From: Prionace glauca
Lineage: Eukaryota > Chordata > Chondrichthyes > Carcharhiniformes > Carcharhinidae
Reading direction: 5' to 3'
NCBI GenBank assembly: GCA_037974335.1
Contig: CM075732.1
Location: 99,841,789 to 99,905,788, forward strand
DNA length: 64,000 nucleotides
Part shown: positions 11,039 through 21,514 of the stretch, piece after piece
Layout of the letters: each line of letters starts with the position of its first letter
Numbering within the stretch: the first letter of the stretch is position 1
Made by a program: the position numbers and the translations under genes
Notes under the pieces: generated by a model
Told to the model about the DNA's origin: nothing
The model's database searches: none
What the model saw: the letters and a program-made list of their open reading frames with translations, nothing else

Positions 11039-11564
11039 ATCCATCAGAAAACCATACAGAAACTCACCAGAAATTGGACTAAAAACAGTAAGAGGAAATG
11101 AAATTTAGATGTAATGATATATCAGTGGGTGTAGCAGAAATGGGCCCATTCTACACAGCTGTTCTATATCGAGCATGGCCTAGGCCAAGAACAACTTGCA
11201 TTTAAAGGATTCTTTATCATATTCCATGTTTCTCTCCCGAGGGTGAGGAAAGCAGGAGGAGGAATTGGAAAAGATGATGAAAATCTCCTTCCCATTGCCT
11301 CAATTCAGCAAGGTTCACCGTGGGGCTACACCGATACTCGGAGAGCTCACGTTGCCGAACCAGTGGACAGAGCTACATTTTAACCTCTAGTCAATCATTT
11401 CCTTCCCCTCACCCTGATGGTGTTTATTTCCCCGTGGGCAGTAACCCCACAGCTAGTATCTGATAGCTCACTGCAATAACTGCCCCCCGTCAGTGAACCT
11501 GGACATTGTGTTTTTAATGGTGTTTGAACGCGGAGGTCTGTGTATTTGCACGCGGAGGAGTTTA
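11039..11564. other. Unrecognised stretch, possible intron of the minus-strand leader relic
   Basis: No known repeat is recognised. It lies downstream (minus strand) of the leader-like exon at 11781-11844. I searched by eye for a V-type exon (Cys, Trp, Tyr-x-Cys, Gly-x-Gly-Thr) on the minus strand and found none. Confidence 0.3.
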
Positions 11565-11712
11565 AGAGCAGGGTAACTGGGCTGGGTCTGTCAGTGTGAG
11601 ATCTGACACGCTGTGAATTCCCAATGAACCACGAGAAAACCCAAACTATCGCAATGCTTAAACAGAAATATCTAACTAAAAATACACCCCACCCATTCAA
11701 AATCAGAGAATC
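11565..11712 (-). other. Intron segment homologous to intron 1 of the main receptor gene
   Basis: Read on the minus strand, this contains CTGTTTAAGCATTGCGATAG and TTTCTCGTGGTTCATTGGGA. The + strand at 29505-29640 has CTGTTTAAGCATTGTGATAC and TTTCTCGTGGTTCAGTGGGA in the same order and at similar distance from the leader donor. This indicates common descent of the two leader regions. Confidence 0.75.
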
Positions 11713-11780
11713 AGACTGCAAAACATCATAGTGGGGAACCAGCCCCAGGTTGGGTGATCCAACTCTGTGGGTTTACTTAC

Positions 11781-11844
11781 CCAGCACCATGCAGAGGGTC
11801 AGAGTCAGTACCCAGAGCGCAGGGCCAAGGACTCCCAACAAAAT
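11781..11844 (-). pseudogene. Leader (signal peptide) exon relic of a receptor related to the main gene
   Basis: The minus-strand reading LLGVLGPALWVLTLTLCMVL is a typical hydrophobic signal core. It ends in a phase-1 splice donor, G|GTAAGT, with the donor GT at 11779-11780, exactly as in the leader exon at 29397-29448. The codon where ATG is expected reads ATT, and no other suitable in-frame ATG is seen before an upstream stop. So this is a relic, or the start lies in an unseen upstream exon. The following intron is homologous to intron 1 of the main gene. V exons belonging to it would lie further left; none are seen in the window. Confidence 0.6.
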
Positions 11845-12584
11845 TCGATTTAAAAGATTCAATCCCTGCTCCTTCTCCCTGTACGCTTGGGTCAGTATTT
11901 CACGGGTGGGTCTGTGTCACTCGACTTCCCTGTGTTCTTGTTCAAGGTGCACCAGAGACAGAGGAAGGTGAGTGAAACATTGCCTTGCCCAGTTGCGAAG
12001 AAAGGAGGTGAAGAAGTATCCGCACATCACAGACAGACGGAGAACCTGTGCCTCTTGTTTCTCTCCATCTCTCCGGGAGAAACGGACCAGCCGGGGGCAG
12101 AATTCACTGCATGCTGTGAGTTGCTTTGGTGCTCCAGGTGCAGCATTCAGATCCAGAACCGTATCCATGATACTCCCATTCAGTGCTGCCTGGGTTCCAC
12201 ACAGTGCTGTCTCAGCGAGAATAGCAGCACGGGTGTTGTAATGTGTACCTGTAGCAACAAGAGTGGACCATGACGTCCAAGGGAATGTCTAAGACCCAGC
12301 ATTTACTGCCCATCCGAATTGCCCTTCAGAAGGTGGTGGTGAACTGCTGCAGTCCCTGAGATGTAGGCACACCCTTTGTGCTGTTAGGCAGGGATTTTGA
12401 CCCAGCGACAGTGAGGGTTGTGAGAATTTACAACTCTGCCTCAAAAGGTGATGGAAGTGGGGACATGGAATATTTTTAAAGTGGGGGTGGTTGGATTGTT
12501 AACGAGTTGTCGGGAACTTGCACTTCTAAACATCGACAGATCAGCCTCAATAATTGAAACGTAGAACAGGCATTCCACCTCCAT
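11845..12584. other. Mostly unrecognised; dispersed shark repeat fragment at about 12285-12420
   Basis: Overlapping open frames occur on both strands but show no known domain. About 12285-12420 (CAGCATTTACTGCCCATCCG and TTTTGACCCAGCGACAGTGA) looks like a fragment of a dispersed repeat, minus orientation. Confidence 0.35.
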
Positions 12585-13765
12585 GTGTCTCTAATCAGTC
12601 ACCGTGTGTCTCTGATCCCTCACCCCGTGTCTCTGATCCCTCACCCCGTGTCTCTGATCCCTCACCGTGTGTCTCTGATCCCTCACCCCGTGTCTCTGAT
12701 CCCTGATCCCGTGTCTCTGATCCCTCACCCCGTGTCTCTGATCCCTCACCGTGTGTCTCTGATCCCTCACCCCGTGTCTCTGATCCCTCACCGTGTGTCT
12801 CTGATCCCTCACCGTGTGTCTCTGATCCCTCACCCCGTGTCTCTGATCCCTCACCCCGTGTCTCTGATCCCTCACCGTGTGTCTCTGATCCCTCACCGTG
12901 TGTCTCTGATCCCTCACCCCGTGTCTCTGATCCCTCACCCCGTGTCTCTGATCCCTCACCCCGTGTCTCTGATCCCTCACCCCTTGTCTCTGATCCCTCA
13001 CCCCGTGTCTCTGATCCCTCACCCCTTGTCTCTGATCCCTCACCCCGTGTCTCTGATCCCTCACCCCGTGTCTCTGATCCCTCACCCCTTGTCTCTGATC
13101 CCTCACCCCGTGTCTCTGATCCCTCACCCCGTGTCTCTGATCCCTCACCCCGTGTCTCTGATCCCTCACCCCGTGTCTCTGATCCCTCACCCCTTGTCTC
13201 TGATCCCTCACCCCGTGTCTCTGATCCCTCACCCCGTGTCTCTGATCCCTCACCGTGTGTCTCTGATCCCTCACCGTGTGTCTCTGATCCCTCACCCCGT
13301 GTCTCTGATCCCTCACCCCGTGTCTCTGATCCCTGATCCCGTGTCTCTGATCCCTCACCCCGTGTCTCTGATCCCTCACCCCGTGTCTCTGATCCCTCAC
13401 CCCGTGTCTCTGATCCCTCACCCCGTGTCTCTAATCAGTCACCGTGTGTCTCTGATCCCTCACCCCTTGTCTCTGATCCCTCACCCCGTGTCTCTGATCC
13501 CTCACCCCGTGTCTCTGATCCCTCACCCCGTGTCTCTGATCCCTCACCCCGTGTCTCTAATCAGTCACCGTGTGTCTCTGATCCCTCACCCCGTGTCTCT
13601 GATCCCTCACCCCGTGTCTCTGATCCCTCACCCCGTGTCTCTGATCCCTCACCCCTTGTCTCTGATCCCTCACCCCGTGTCTCTGATCCCTCACCCCGTG
13701 TCTCTGATCCCTCACCCCGTGTCTCTGATCCCTCACCCCTTGTCTCTGATCCCTCACCCTGTGCC
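12585..13765. repeat. Minisatellite, 21-bp unit, about 56 copies
   Basis: The unit is close to TCTCTGATCCCTCACCCCGT plus G. Variants alternate CCCCGTG, CCGTGTG and CCCTTG, and the block TCTAATCAGTCACCGTG recurs three times (about 12590, 13431 and 13557). The unit is a multiple of three, so long frames stay open on both strands (SLIPHPV repeats in +, RDQRHGV in -). These are repeat artefacts, not proteins. Confidence 0.97.
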
Positions 13766-14150
13766 TCAGTGTGAATACTTAAGGGAGATGTTTGCATCTT
13801 TATCGGTCACTTTCCAGCAACAAGCCAGAGTCAGTGAGTGCCCAGCTAAAGCCTCACTGCCCTCTGCACTGTCCCTGGCACAGTGGGGAATGAGTGAGAC
13901 TGTGAGAGCTGAGGTTCAGCTGATGTTCGCAGCAATGGATTAACGTTCACACATCTCCCTCCGTCCTCACCACCCCCTCCCATTGCCCCACCACCCCTCA
14001 ACCCCCTCCACCACCCTGGGGAAAAGAAAGATCCCAGCAACAGATCAAATTCTGGAGGAAGTTTCATGAGAGGAATCCACACACCAGGAATCCTAGCCGA
14101 GATCCCAGGGCTGGTCAGTGAAAGGTGGAAGCTGGAAAGTTTACAAAAAA
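13766..14150. other. Unrecognised stretch
   Basis: No repeat or gene recognised. Confidence 0.3.
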
Positions 14151-14189
14151 GTAATTTAGGGGCACAAGAGTTCGCAGGAATGATTACAA

Positions 14190-14310
14190 ATTGAAAACCT
14201 GATTTATTAATTAACTGAATTGAAATGCCGCCGGGTGTCAGGTGTGGGATTCGAACCCATGTCCCCCGGCCATTATCTTCGCCTCAGCTAGTCCAGTGAC
14301 AATAGCAGTG
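14190..14310 (-). repeat. tRNA-derived SINE fragment
   Basis: The reverse complement contains a box B-like TGGGTTCGAATCCCACA and the GACAATAGCAG block shared with the SINE at 15685-16385. Confidence 0.55.
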
Positions 14311-14597
14311 TCCTGCCACATCCTGTACTGCAATCCTGTCCCACTGTCCATCAGCCTCTCCGAAAGCCACAATAGGAAGTCACCTCCGGAAGTCACCTCC
14401 GGAGACAATTCTCGAATTGAACAATCACTCACAAAATTATTACTGCTGATTTCCTTCTGACTCAGAGTTCCGGGCGGCGCTGGAGATTTTGTAGAATTTG
14501 CTGGTGTTTGCTGTAAGCTGCAGGAAGTTGGGCTGCGAATGGGGAAGCTGTGGGTTTTGAGTGGAACTTCTACACTTCACTCCGGTTATGGGTCAAA

Positions 14598-14835
14598 AAT
14601 ATACAAGAACACAAGAAATAGAAACAGGAGTTGGGAACTCGGCCTGTCAACTCTGTCCCTCCATCTGTGCCAGCCTCAACTCCTTCTCTGGGCCATTTCT
14701 CCACAGCCCACCTATTCCTCGGTCTATCAAACATTTATCCAGCTCCCCTTTAAATACTTCTAATGATCCAGCCTCCAGCACCCTTTGGGGCAGAGAATTC
14801 CAGAGACTCACTACTCTCCGCAGAATTTATTAATT
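14598..14835 (-). mobile_element. Degraded CR1-like LINE 3' end
   Basis: The minus-strand tail starts with the AAGAACACAAGAAATAG-type block. It continues with GGGGCAGAGAATTCCAGAGA, which corresponds to the NLWNSLP segment of CR1 ORF2. It is diverged from the other copies, hence probably older. Confidence 0.65.
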
Positions 14836-14927
14836 CTGTTTTCTATGTGACGGCCAGTTTTCACTCCGTGCTAATAAACTTCCTCCAATTCCATAGGCTT
14901 TTACTTCATACATCAGCCTGTCACATT

Positions 14928-15243
14928 GAAAGTTTAAAGTTTATTTATCAGTGGTCACAAGTGGGGTCTTACATTAACCCTGCAATGAAGTTACTGTGAA
15001 AATCCTCTCGCTGCCACACTCTAGCGCCTGTTCAGGTTCACAGAGGGAGAATTTAGCATGACCAATGCACCTAACCAACATGTCTTTCGGACTGTGGGAG
15101 GAAACCGGAACATCTAGAGGAAACCCACACAGACACGGAGAGAATGTGCAGGTTCCACACAAACAGTGATCCAAGCTGAGAATTGAACCCAGGTCCCTGG
15201 CGCTGTGAGGGCACAGTGCTAACCATTGCATCACCGTGCTACA
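14928..15243 (-). repeat. tRNA-derived SINE (HE1-related)
   Basis: The reverse complement has the tRNA-like head near 15180-15243 (GTTCAATTCTCAGCTTGG). It also has the GGTTTCCTCCCACAGTCCGA body and a different, longer tail ending with AAACTTTAAACTTTC. Confidence 0.75.
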
Positions 15244-15684
15244 CCTTGTGGTATGTGGCACCTTATCAATGCCTTTAGGAAAGCTAAAAGCGCAACATTT
15301 ACAGGTTCACTACTATCTGTTCTCTCTGTTATATCCTCAAAGAGTTTGAGCAAATTTGTCAAACATGATTTATTTTTCATAAAACAATGTTGACTAGGTT
15401 TGATTATATTCTGCTTTCCTACACGATTTCCTCTTTGATTATTGACTCCAGCATCTTGCCAATTTAACTCACTGACCTATAGTTCCCTGCCTTCTGCCTT
15501 TCTCCCTTTTTGAACATTGGCTGTTTTCCAATCCTCTTGTACCCTCTCTTGGAATTTATGAGTGATGAAAAAATTCAACCAATGGGTCCACCAACACTGG
15601 AGTAGCCTCCTCGGTTGAGGAATAGGAGGGAGGCGGAGGATCGGCAGCAATTCATCCCTGGGATATGGGTGTTGCTGGCTGGGA
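15244..15684. other. Probable decayed CR1 sequence, not resolved
   Basis: Scattered similarity to the minus-strand CR1 reverse transcriptase region (for example TTGCCAATTTAACTCACTGACCTATA near 15455-15481, compare 27535). There is no continuous frame. Confidence 0.4.
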
Positions 15685-16385
15685 GAGCATTGATTGCCCA
15701 TCCCTAGTTGCCCTTGAATTGAATGGATGGCTCAGCCATTCCAGAGGGCAGTTGAGAGTCAACCACATTGCTGTGGCTCTGGAGTCACATGTAGGCCAGA
15801 CCGGGGTAAGGACGGCAGATTTCCTTCCCTAAAGGACGTTAATAAACCAGATGGGTTTTTCCAACAACCCACAATAGGTTCATGGTCATCAGTACATAGA
15901 ACATAGAACATTACAGCGCAGAACAGGCCCTTCGGCCCACGATGTTGCGCCGACCAGTTACAAAACAATCACCCACTAGCCTAAACCAATCCCATTTCAT
16001 CCATAAACCTATCCACAGATCTCTTAAACGCCCCCAAACTAGGTGCATTTACAACTGCAGCTGGCAGAGCATTCCAATCCCTCACCACCCTCTGGGTAAA
16101 GAACCTACCCCTGACATCCGTCCTATAACTACCCCCCCTTAATTTAAAATCGTGCCCCCTCGTGCTAGCTTTCTCCATCCTAGGAAAAAGGCTATCACTA
16201 TCTACCCTGTCTAAACCTCTAATCATCTTATATGTTTCAATGAGATCCTTAATTCAGTAGATTCTTAATTCCAGGTATTTTTTATTAAATTCAAATTCCA
16301 CCATTTGCTGTGGTGGGATTCGAAACCAGGTCCCCAGAACATTATCTGAGTTTCTGGATTAATGGTCTCCGATAATATCACGAGG
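15685..16385 (-). repeat. tRNA-derived SINE split by a CR1 insertion
   Basis: 15685-15892 holds the body (GAGTCAACCACATTGCTGTG, TTTCCTTCCCTAAAGGACGT). 16252-16385 holds the tRNA-like head in reverse (GGTGGGATTCGAAACCAGGT). The intervening 15895-16250 is a CR1 fragment. Other copies of this SINE family are at 18790, 37905, 49895, 52018 and 63783. Confidence 0.8.
15895..16250 (-). mobile_element. CR1 LINE subfamily B 3' end nested in a SINE
   Basis: The minus-strand frame 15981-16226 encodes IRGLDRVDSDSLFPRMEKAS and FFTQRVVRDWNALPAAVVNA, the subfamily B C-terminus. The tail AGAACATAGAACATTACAGC starts at 15896. Confidence 0.92.
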
Positions 16386-17025
16386 GGATCACTTTCCCAA
16401 GAGGGAGAGATAGTGCTCATAGTGAGAGGAGGAGGAGGGGGAGAAGGGCTCTAAGCAGAAACCTTTATCTATGCAGAGTGTTCAGGGAGTATCTATCCTA
16501 TCTCCAGCTGAATCATAAGCAGTGTGCGTCTCGGCTGTGATCCCTGGAGGGGGTCCTCACAGAGTTGTGCTCCTCTGGAATCAGACATACATTCGATGGG
16601 CATTGTGCTCACCCATAGCCACATATCCTAACCCCACCACAATTTTATGTGTGGCAGGGGTGATGTGGGACAGCCCCGCTGCCCGTTGGACCAATGGATG
16701 CCATTAATTGGCTAACCATTTTGTCATCATTGCAATTCAACCAATAGCAGGAAAGAATCATGCCAAGCATGCAACGGGGCAGTTTTTAATGATGTGGGCT
16801 ACTGGTGAGGAAGGTGCCCTCGTCCATTAATCCCACTGAGATTATCTGGACAACACTCCCCCCCCCCAAGCTCTTCCCCAGATACTCCACCTATCATTAA
16901 GTCCAGCAAGGGGCATGCGGGCGGCAGGTTGTGGTGGGCTGCTCTTGGATGTTGCTTCGGGAGTTGCCTACTGCTTCATGTCGTTGGTGTGCGTAAACTG
17001 GACCATCTCGAGGGCATCATGACAG
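16386..17025. other. Unrecognised stretch
   Basis: No gene or known repeat recognised. Confidence 0.3.
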
Positions 17026-17337
17026 CTCAGAGATTATCTCTGTTGCTGTGCGGACACATGGATTTGGGCCTGTGTCCGTGGGAGTTTGCGCGTTCTCCCC
17101 GTGGTTGCGTGGGTTTCCTCCGGGTGCTCCGGTTTCCTCCCACATTCCAAAAATGTGCTTTTAGGCTGATTGATTGGGTAACAAATTGTCCCTATATTGG
17201 ACCTCCCTGATCCTCACACATTAGGCGTAGACTAAAATCATGAATAGGTCACTGAGACAATGGGACGGCGGCGCGGGCTCGTTGGGCCGAAGGGCCTGTT
17301 TCCCGTGCTGTGTTGTTCTTTGTTCTTTGTTCTTTAT
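17026..17337 (+). repeat. SINE (HE1-related), diverged
   Basis: It shares GTTTCCTCCGGGTGCTCCGG and the GGGCCGAAGGGCCTGTTTCC tail, ending in TTCTTTGTTCTTTGTTC. The tRNA-like head is poorly preserved. Confidence 0.7.
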
Positions 17338-17765
17338 TACTGTTTCCATATCGGTAGCCTTGCCATCCTTGATGGAGCCCCCTCGTCTGCAGCTGGCCCA
17401 TCCTTAACTCTGGAAAGTGGGTGAATCCCGAGCACCAGTCTCATTACAAAAATCAGAGAGCAATTGAATGGCTGCCAGCTCTCTGGGGTGAGACTTCCTG
17501 CTCTGACAGCGAGCATGTTTTGCCTTTAACCAATAAATGGTGAGCTATTAAAGTTAGGACACATCTCCCCCTACCCCTCACAAACATTCCTCTGGGAGGA
17601 AGAGGGAGTCAGGGACACTGTCGTATCATTAAATCCAGTCTAATTTCTCTCAATTTTTCTGTTCAGACACTTCCTCTTCCAAACAACTTGGCAAGTTTCC
17701 CTTTTATGACCTGAACAGTTCCAGCTTCTCCAGCCTACCACAGAACTGGAGTTCCTCATTCTCAA
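17338..17765. other. Unrecognised stretch
   Basis: Nothing recognised. Confidence 0.3.
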
Positions 17766-17767
17766 AC

Positions 17768-17983
17768 CATCTCTTTACCCAGAGGGTGGTGAGGGACTGG
17801 AATGCCCTGCCAGCTGCAGTTGTAAATGCTCCTAGTTTGGGGGCGTTTAAGAGATCTGTGGATAGGTTTATGGATGAAAAGGGATTGGTTTAGGCTAGTG
17901 GGTCATTGTTTTTGTAACTGGTCGGTGCAACATTGTGGGCCAAAGGGCCTGTTCTGCGCTGTAATGTTCTATGTTCTATCTCA
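17768..17983 (+). mobile_element. CR1 LINE subfamily B, 3' end
   Basis: It starts at CTCTTTACCCAGAGGGTGGT and runs to GCGCTGTAATGTTCTATG. It encodes only the last part of ORF2 (RDWNALPAAVVNAPSLG). Confidence 0.9.
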
Positions 17984-18257
17984 TAGATCTTTTCTGCTCA
18001 GAACTAAGCCCAATCGTCCAGCTGAGATTAAATCATTGCTTCATTAATGTTCACTGGAACATTTTTGGTCAAAGTCGCTGTTTATAAAACTCATAACATT
18101 TGTTCCCTTTTCCATTGTTTTACACCTTATTGATTTGCGTACACGGGCACCAGGTTCCTCTGCTCCTGCATCCCCTTTCAAATTATGTCCTTCAGTTTAT
18201 ACTGTCTCTCTTTATCCTTCCTACCAAAATTCATTGCCTCACATTTCTCTGCATTAA
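17984..18257. other. Probable decayed CR1 segment
   Basis: No clear family. Some resemblance to a minus-strand LINE flank. Confidence 0.25.
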
Positions 18258-18787
18258 CCTGCGCAAGGATATTTTGGCCCTGGAGGGAGTGCAGAGGAGG
18301 TTTACTAGGCTGATACCGGAGTTGAGGGGATTGAGCTATGAGGAGAGGCTGAATAAACTAGGCTTGTACTCGTTAGAGTTTAGAAGAATGAGGGGAGATC
18401 TCATTGAGACGTATAAGATGATGAATGGGATGGATAGGATAGAGGTGGAGAGACTCTTCCCGCTCAAAAAAGACAGTAGGACTAGGGGGCACAGCCTCAA
18501 GATAAAGGGGGGGGCGGTTTAGAACAGAGTTGAGGAGGAACTTCTTCACTCAAAGGGTGGTAAATCTCTGGAATTCTCTGCCTGTTGAAGTGGTGGAGGC
18601 TGCCTCGCTAAATATTTTCAAGAAGCGGGTTGATGGGTTTTTGATAAGAGAAGGGATTAAGGGTTATGGGGAGAGGGCGGGAAGGTGGAACTGAGACACG
18701 ACAGATCAGCCATGATCTTATTGAATGGCGGGGCAGGCTCGAAGGGCCAGATGGCCTACTCCTGCTCCTATTTCTTATGTTCTTATT
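18258..18787 (+). mobile_element. CR1 LINE subfamily A, 5'-truncated
   Basis: It encodes LRKDILALEGVQRRFTRLIP and GLYSLEFRRMRGDLIETYKM. A frame change follows KIKGG, then the A tail to TATTTCTTATGTTCTTATTG. Confidence 0.92.
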
Positions 18788-18789
18788 GC

Positions 18790-19000
18790 TATCTGGGCCT
18801 GTATTTATTGTCTATCCCTAACTCCCTCCATTTCAAAAGGCATTTTTAAGAGTTAACCACATTGCTGTGGCTCTGGAGTCAATCTAGGTCAGACCAGGTA
18901 AGGACGGCAGATTTCCTTCCCGAAATTCAACCAGTTTTTTTTTTACAACAATCAACAATCGACAATGGTTTCATGGTCACCATTAGACTTTTAATTCCTT
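18790..19000 (-). repeat. SINE body fragment (family of 15685)
   Basis: It contains TAACCACATTGCTGTGGCTC and GGTTTCATGGTCACCATTAG. The head is missing. Confidence 0.75.
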
Positions 19001-19267
19001 AACTCCCTATAACTCTTTAACCCTCGTAGGTTTATTTCAAACTAACTTCCTCTTTTACAGCTTCCTTAATGACATTTTCAAACTTTTGGCAGCTTTGTAT
19101 ATCTGAGCAGCGTCGAAAACTGAGTCAGGAACAAACTCACTCGCTGATATTTAAATTATTTATGTTATAATATTTCTCATCAAAAGTTGCTATTCTGGAA
19201 GGTTGGTAACTGTGTAATGAGCCAATAAAGAAAAATTCTGAAGCACCTTTCACACTGTGGTTGGCAC
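19001..19267. other. Unrecognised stretch
   Basis: Nothing recognised. Confidence 0.3.
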
Positions 19268-19456
19268 GGTGGCACAGTGCTGGAGATGCCAGCGTTGGAC
19301 TGGAGTGGGCACAGTAAGTAATCTCACAACACCAGGTTAAAGTCCATGGTAGCGCAAGCTTTCAGAGCCCTGCTCCTTGACTCATTCACCTGTTGAAGGA
19401 GCAGGGCTCTGAAAGTTCATGATACCAAATAAACCTATTGGACTTTAACCTGGTGC
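19268..19456. repeat. Foldback element, longer variant
   Basis: The left arm is GATGCCAGCGTTGGACTGGA and ACACCAGGTTAAAGTCCATG. An internal inverted repeat (CAGAGCCCTGCTCCTT against AAGGAGCAGGGCTCTG) is followed by the right arm TTGGACTTTAACCTGGTG. Same family as 8734. Confidence 0.75.
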
Positions 19457-19794
19457 CCTGAATTAGAAATTGTAACATTTTGCAGATGGCCATTCAGCCC
19501 ATCAAGACTTCTGCTGGTTCTTTGAAAGAGCTAGCCACGAAGTCTTACTCCTCACAACACTGGAAATGATTACTTTTCAAATATTTATTCAATTCCCTTT
19601 GGAAAATTGCTCTGGGGTTTATTTCCATTGGCCTTTCAGGTAAAGCATCCCAGATTGTCACTCACCACGTAGAATAATTATGGATGCGATAGAAAAATAC
19701 CTGGAAAACTCTATTGTTTCCGATGATTAAGACGAATCCAAACGGTCAGGTTCAGACTTATTTTCATTACGGGATCTTTATTTCCCAGGGTGAT
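19457..19794. other. Probable decayed LINE tail
   Basis: It includes ATGGCCATTCAGCCCATCAAG, which resembles CR1 or SINE tails, but no clear element. Confidence 0.3.
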
Positions 19795-20130
19795 GGTCTT
19801 TCCATGGAGTTATACAGCACAGAAAAGGCCTTTTGGCCCATCGAGTCTGCACCAACAATAACTTCCACAAAAATCCTGTTTTCCAGCTCTTGTCCCATAC
19901 CCTGGAATGTTTTGATATTTCAGTTCTCATCTAAATACTTTTTAAAGGTTGTAAGGTTTCCAGCCTCCACTTCATTCCCAGGCAGAGCATTCCAGAATCC
20001 CACCATCCTCTGAGTGAAAAAGCTTTCTCAAATCCCCTCCGAATCCCCTACCCCTCACCCTAAAACTCTGCCCCTTCGTGACTGATCCCTCAATCCAGGG
20101 GGATCACTGCTCCCTATTTACCCTGTCATA
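19795..20130 (-). mobile_element. Degraded CR1-like LINE 3' end
   Basis: In reverse it shows the FFTQRV-equivalent segment (CTCTGAGTGAAAAAGCTTTC) and the tail TTTTGGCCCATCGAGTCTGC. Confidence 0.65.
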
Positions 20131-20435
20131 GAATCCGTACAGTGGGGGAGGAGGCCATTCGGCCATTCAATTATTCACCAACTCTCTGATAGAACATTTT
20201 ACCCAGGCCAATCCCATCTCCAAATCCCTATTAATGCTGTAACCTATACTCAGGGTTAATTTAGCACGGCCAATCCAATGACCCGCACATCTTTGGACTG
20301 TGGGAGGAAACGGGAGCACCCGGAGGAAACCCATGCAGACACGAGGAGAATGTGCAAACTCCACACAGACAGTGACCCGAGCTGGCAACTGAACCCAGGT
20401 CCCTGGCACTGTGGGGCAGCAGTGCCACCGTGCCT
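20131..20435 (-). repeat. HE1-type SINE, reverse orientation
   Basis: The GACTGTGGGAGGAAACGGGA block and a tRNA-like head with GAACCCAGGTCCCTGGCACT in reverse. The box B has decayed. Confidence 0.8.
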
Positions 20436-21514
20436 CACATCTGAGGTGAAAAAACAATGGAAGCAGCATCTTAGAATAATGTTAAGGCAGCGGTGGATAG
20501 CTTTTTGATAGGCAACGGGGTGAAAGGTTATAGGGGTGAAAGGTTATCAGGGTGAAAGGCTATTGGGTGTGAAAGGCTATCGGGGTGAAAGGTTATCGGG
20601 GGTGAAAGGTCAACAGGGTGAAAGGTTATTGGGGGTGAAAGGTTAACGGGGTGAAAGGCTATCGGGGTGAAAGGTTATCGGGGGTGAAAGGTTATCAGGG
20701 GTGAAAGGTTAACAGCGTGAAAGGTTATTGGGGGTGAAAGGTTAATGGGGTGAAAGGCTATCGAGGTGAAAGGCTATCGGGTGAAAGGTTATCGGGGATG
20801 AAAGGTTAACGGGGTGAAAGGTTATCGGGGTGAAAGGCTATTGGGGTGAAAGGTTATCAGGGTGAAAGGCTATTGGGTGTGAAAAGTTATTGGGGGTGAA
20901 AGGTTATCGGGGTGAAAGGTTATCAGGGTGAAAGGTTATCGGGGTGAAAGGTTAACGGGGTGAAAGGCTATTGAGGTGAAAGGTTATCGGGGTGAAAGGT
21001 TATTGGGGGTGAAAGGTTATTGGGGCGAAAGGCTATCGGGGTGAAAGGTTATCAGGGTGAAAGGTTAACGGGGTGAAAGGCTATCGAGGTAAAAGGCTAT
21101 CGGGGTGAAAGGTTAACGGGGTGAAAGGTTAACGGGGTGAAAGGCTATCGGGGGTGAAAGGTTAACGGGGTGAAAAGTTATCAGGGTGAAAGGTTAACGG
21201 GGTGAAAGGCTATCGAGGTAAAAGGCTATCGGGGTGAAAGGTTAACGGGGTGAAAGGCTATCAGGGGTGAAAGGCTATCGGGTGTGAAAGGCTATCGGGG
21301 TGAAAGGTTATCAGGGTGAAAGGTTATCGGAGTGAAAGGCTATCGGGGTGAAAGGCTATCGGGGGTGAAAGGTTATCAGGTGTGAAAGGCTATTGGAGGT
21401 GAAAGGTTATCAGGGTGAAAGGTTATCGGGGGTGAAAGGTTATAGGGGTGAAAGGTTATAGGGGGTGAAAGGCTACCGGGGGTGAAAGGTTATAGGGGGT
21501 GAAAGGTTATAGGG

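Noticed and set aside
11750-12273. Overlapping + strand frames of 73-128 codons
   Set aside because: They are shadows around the minus-strand leader relic with no recognisable domain.
12585-13943. A 452-codon repetitive frame (SLIPHPV units) as a gene
   Set aside because: It is a 21-bp minisatellite open on both strands, with no conserved domain or gene context.
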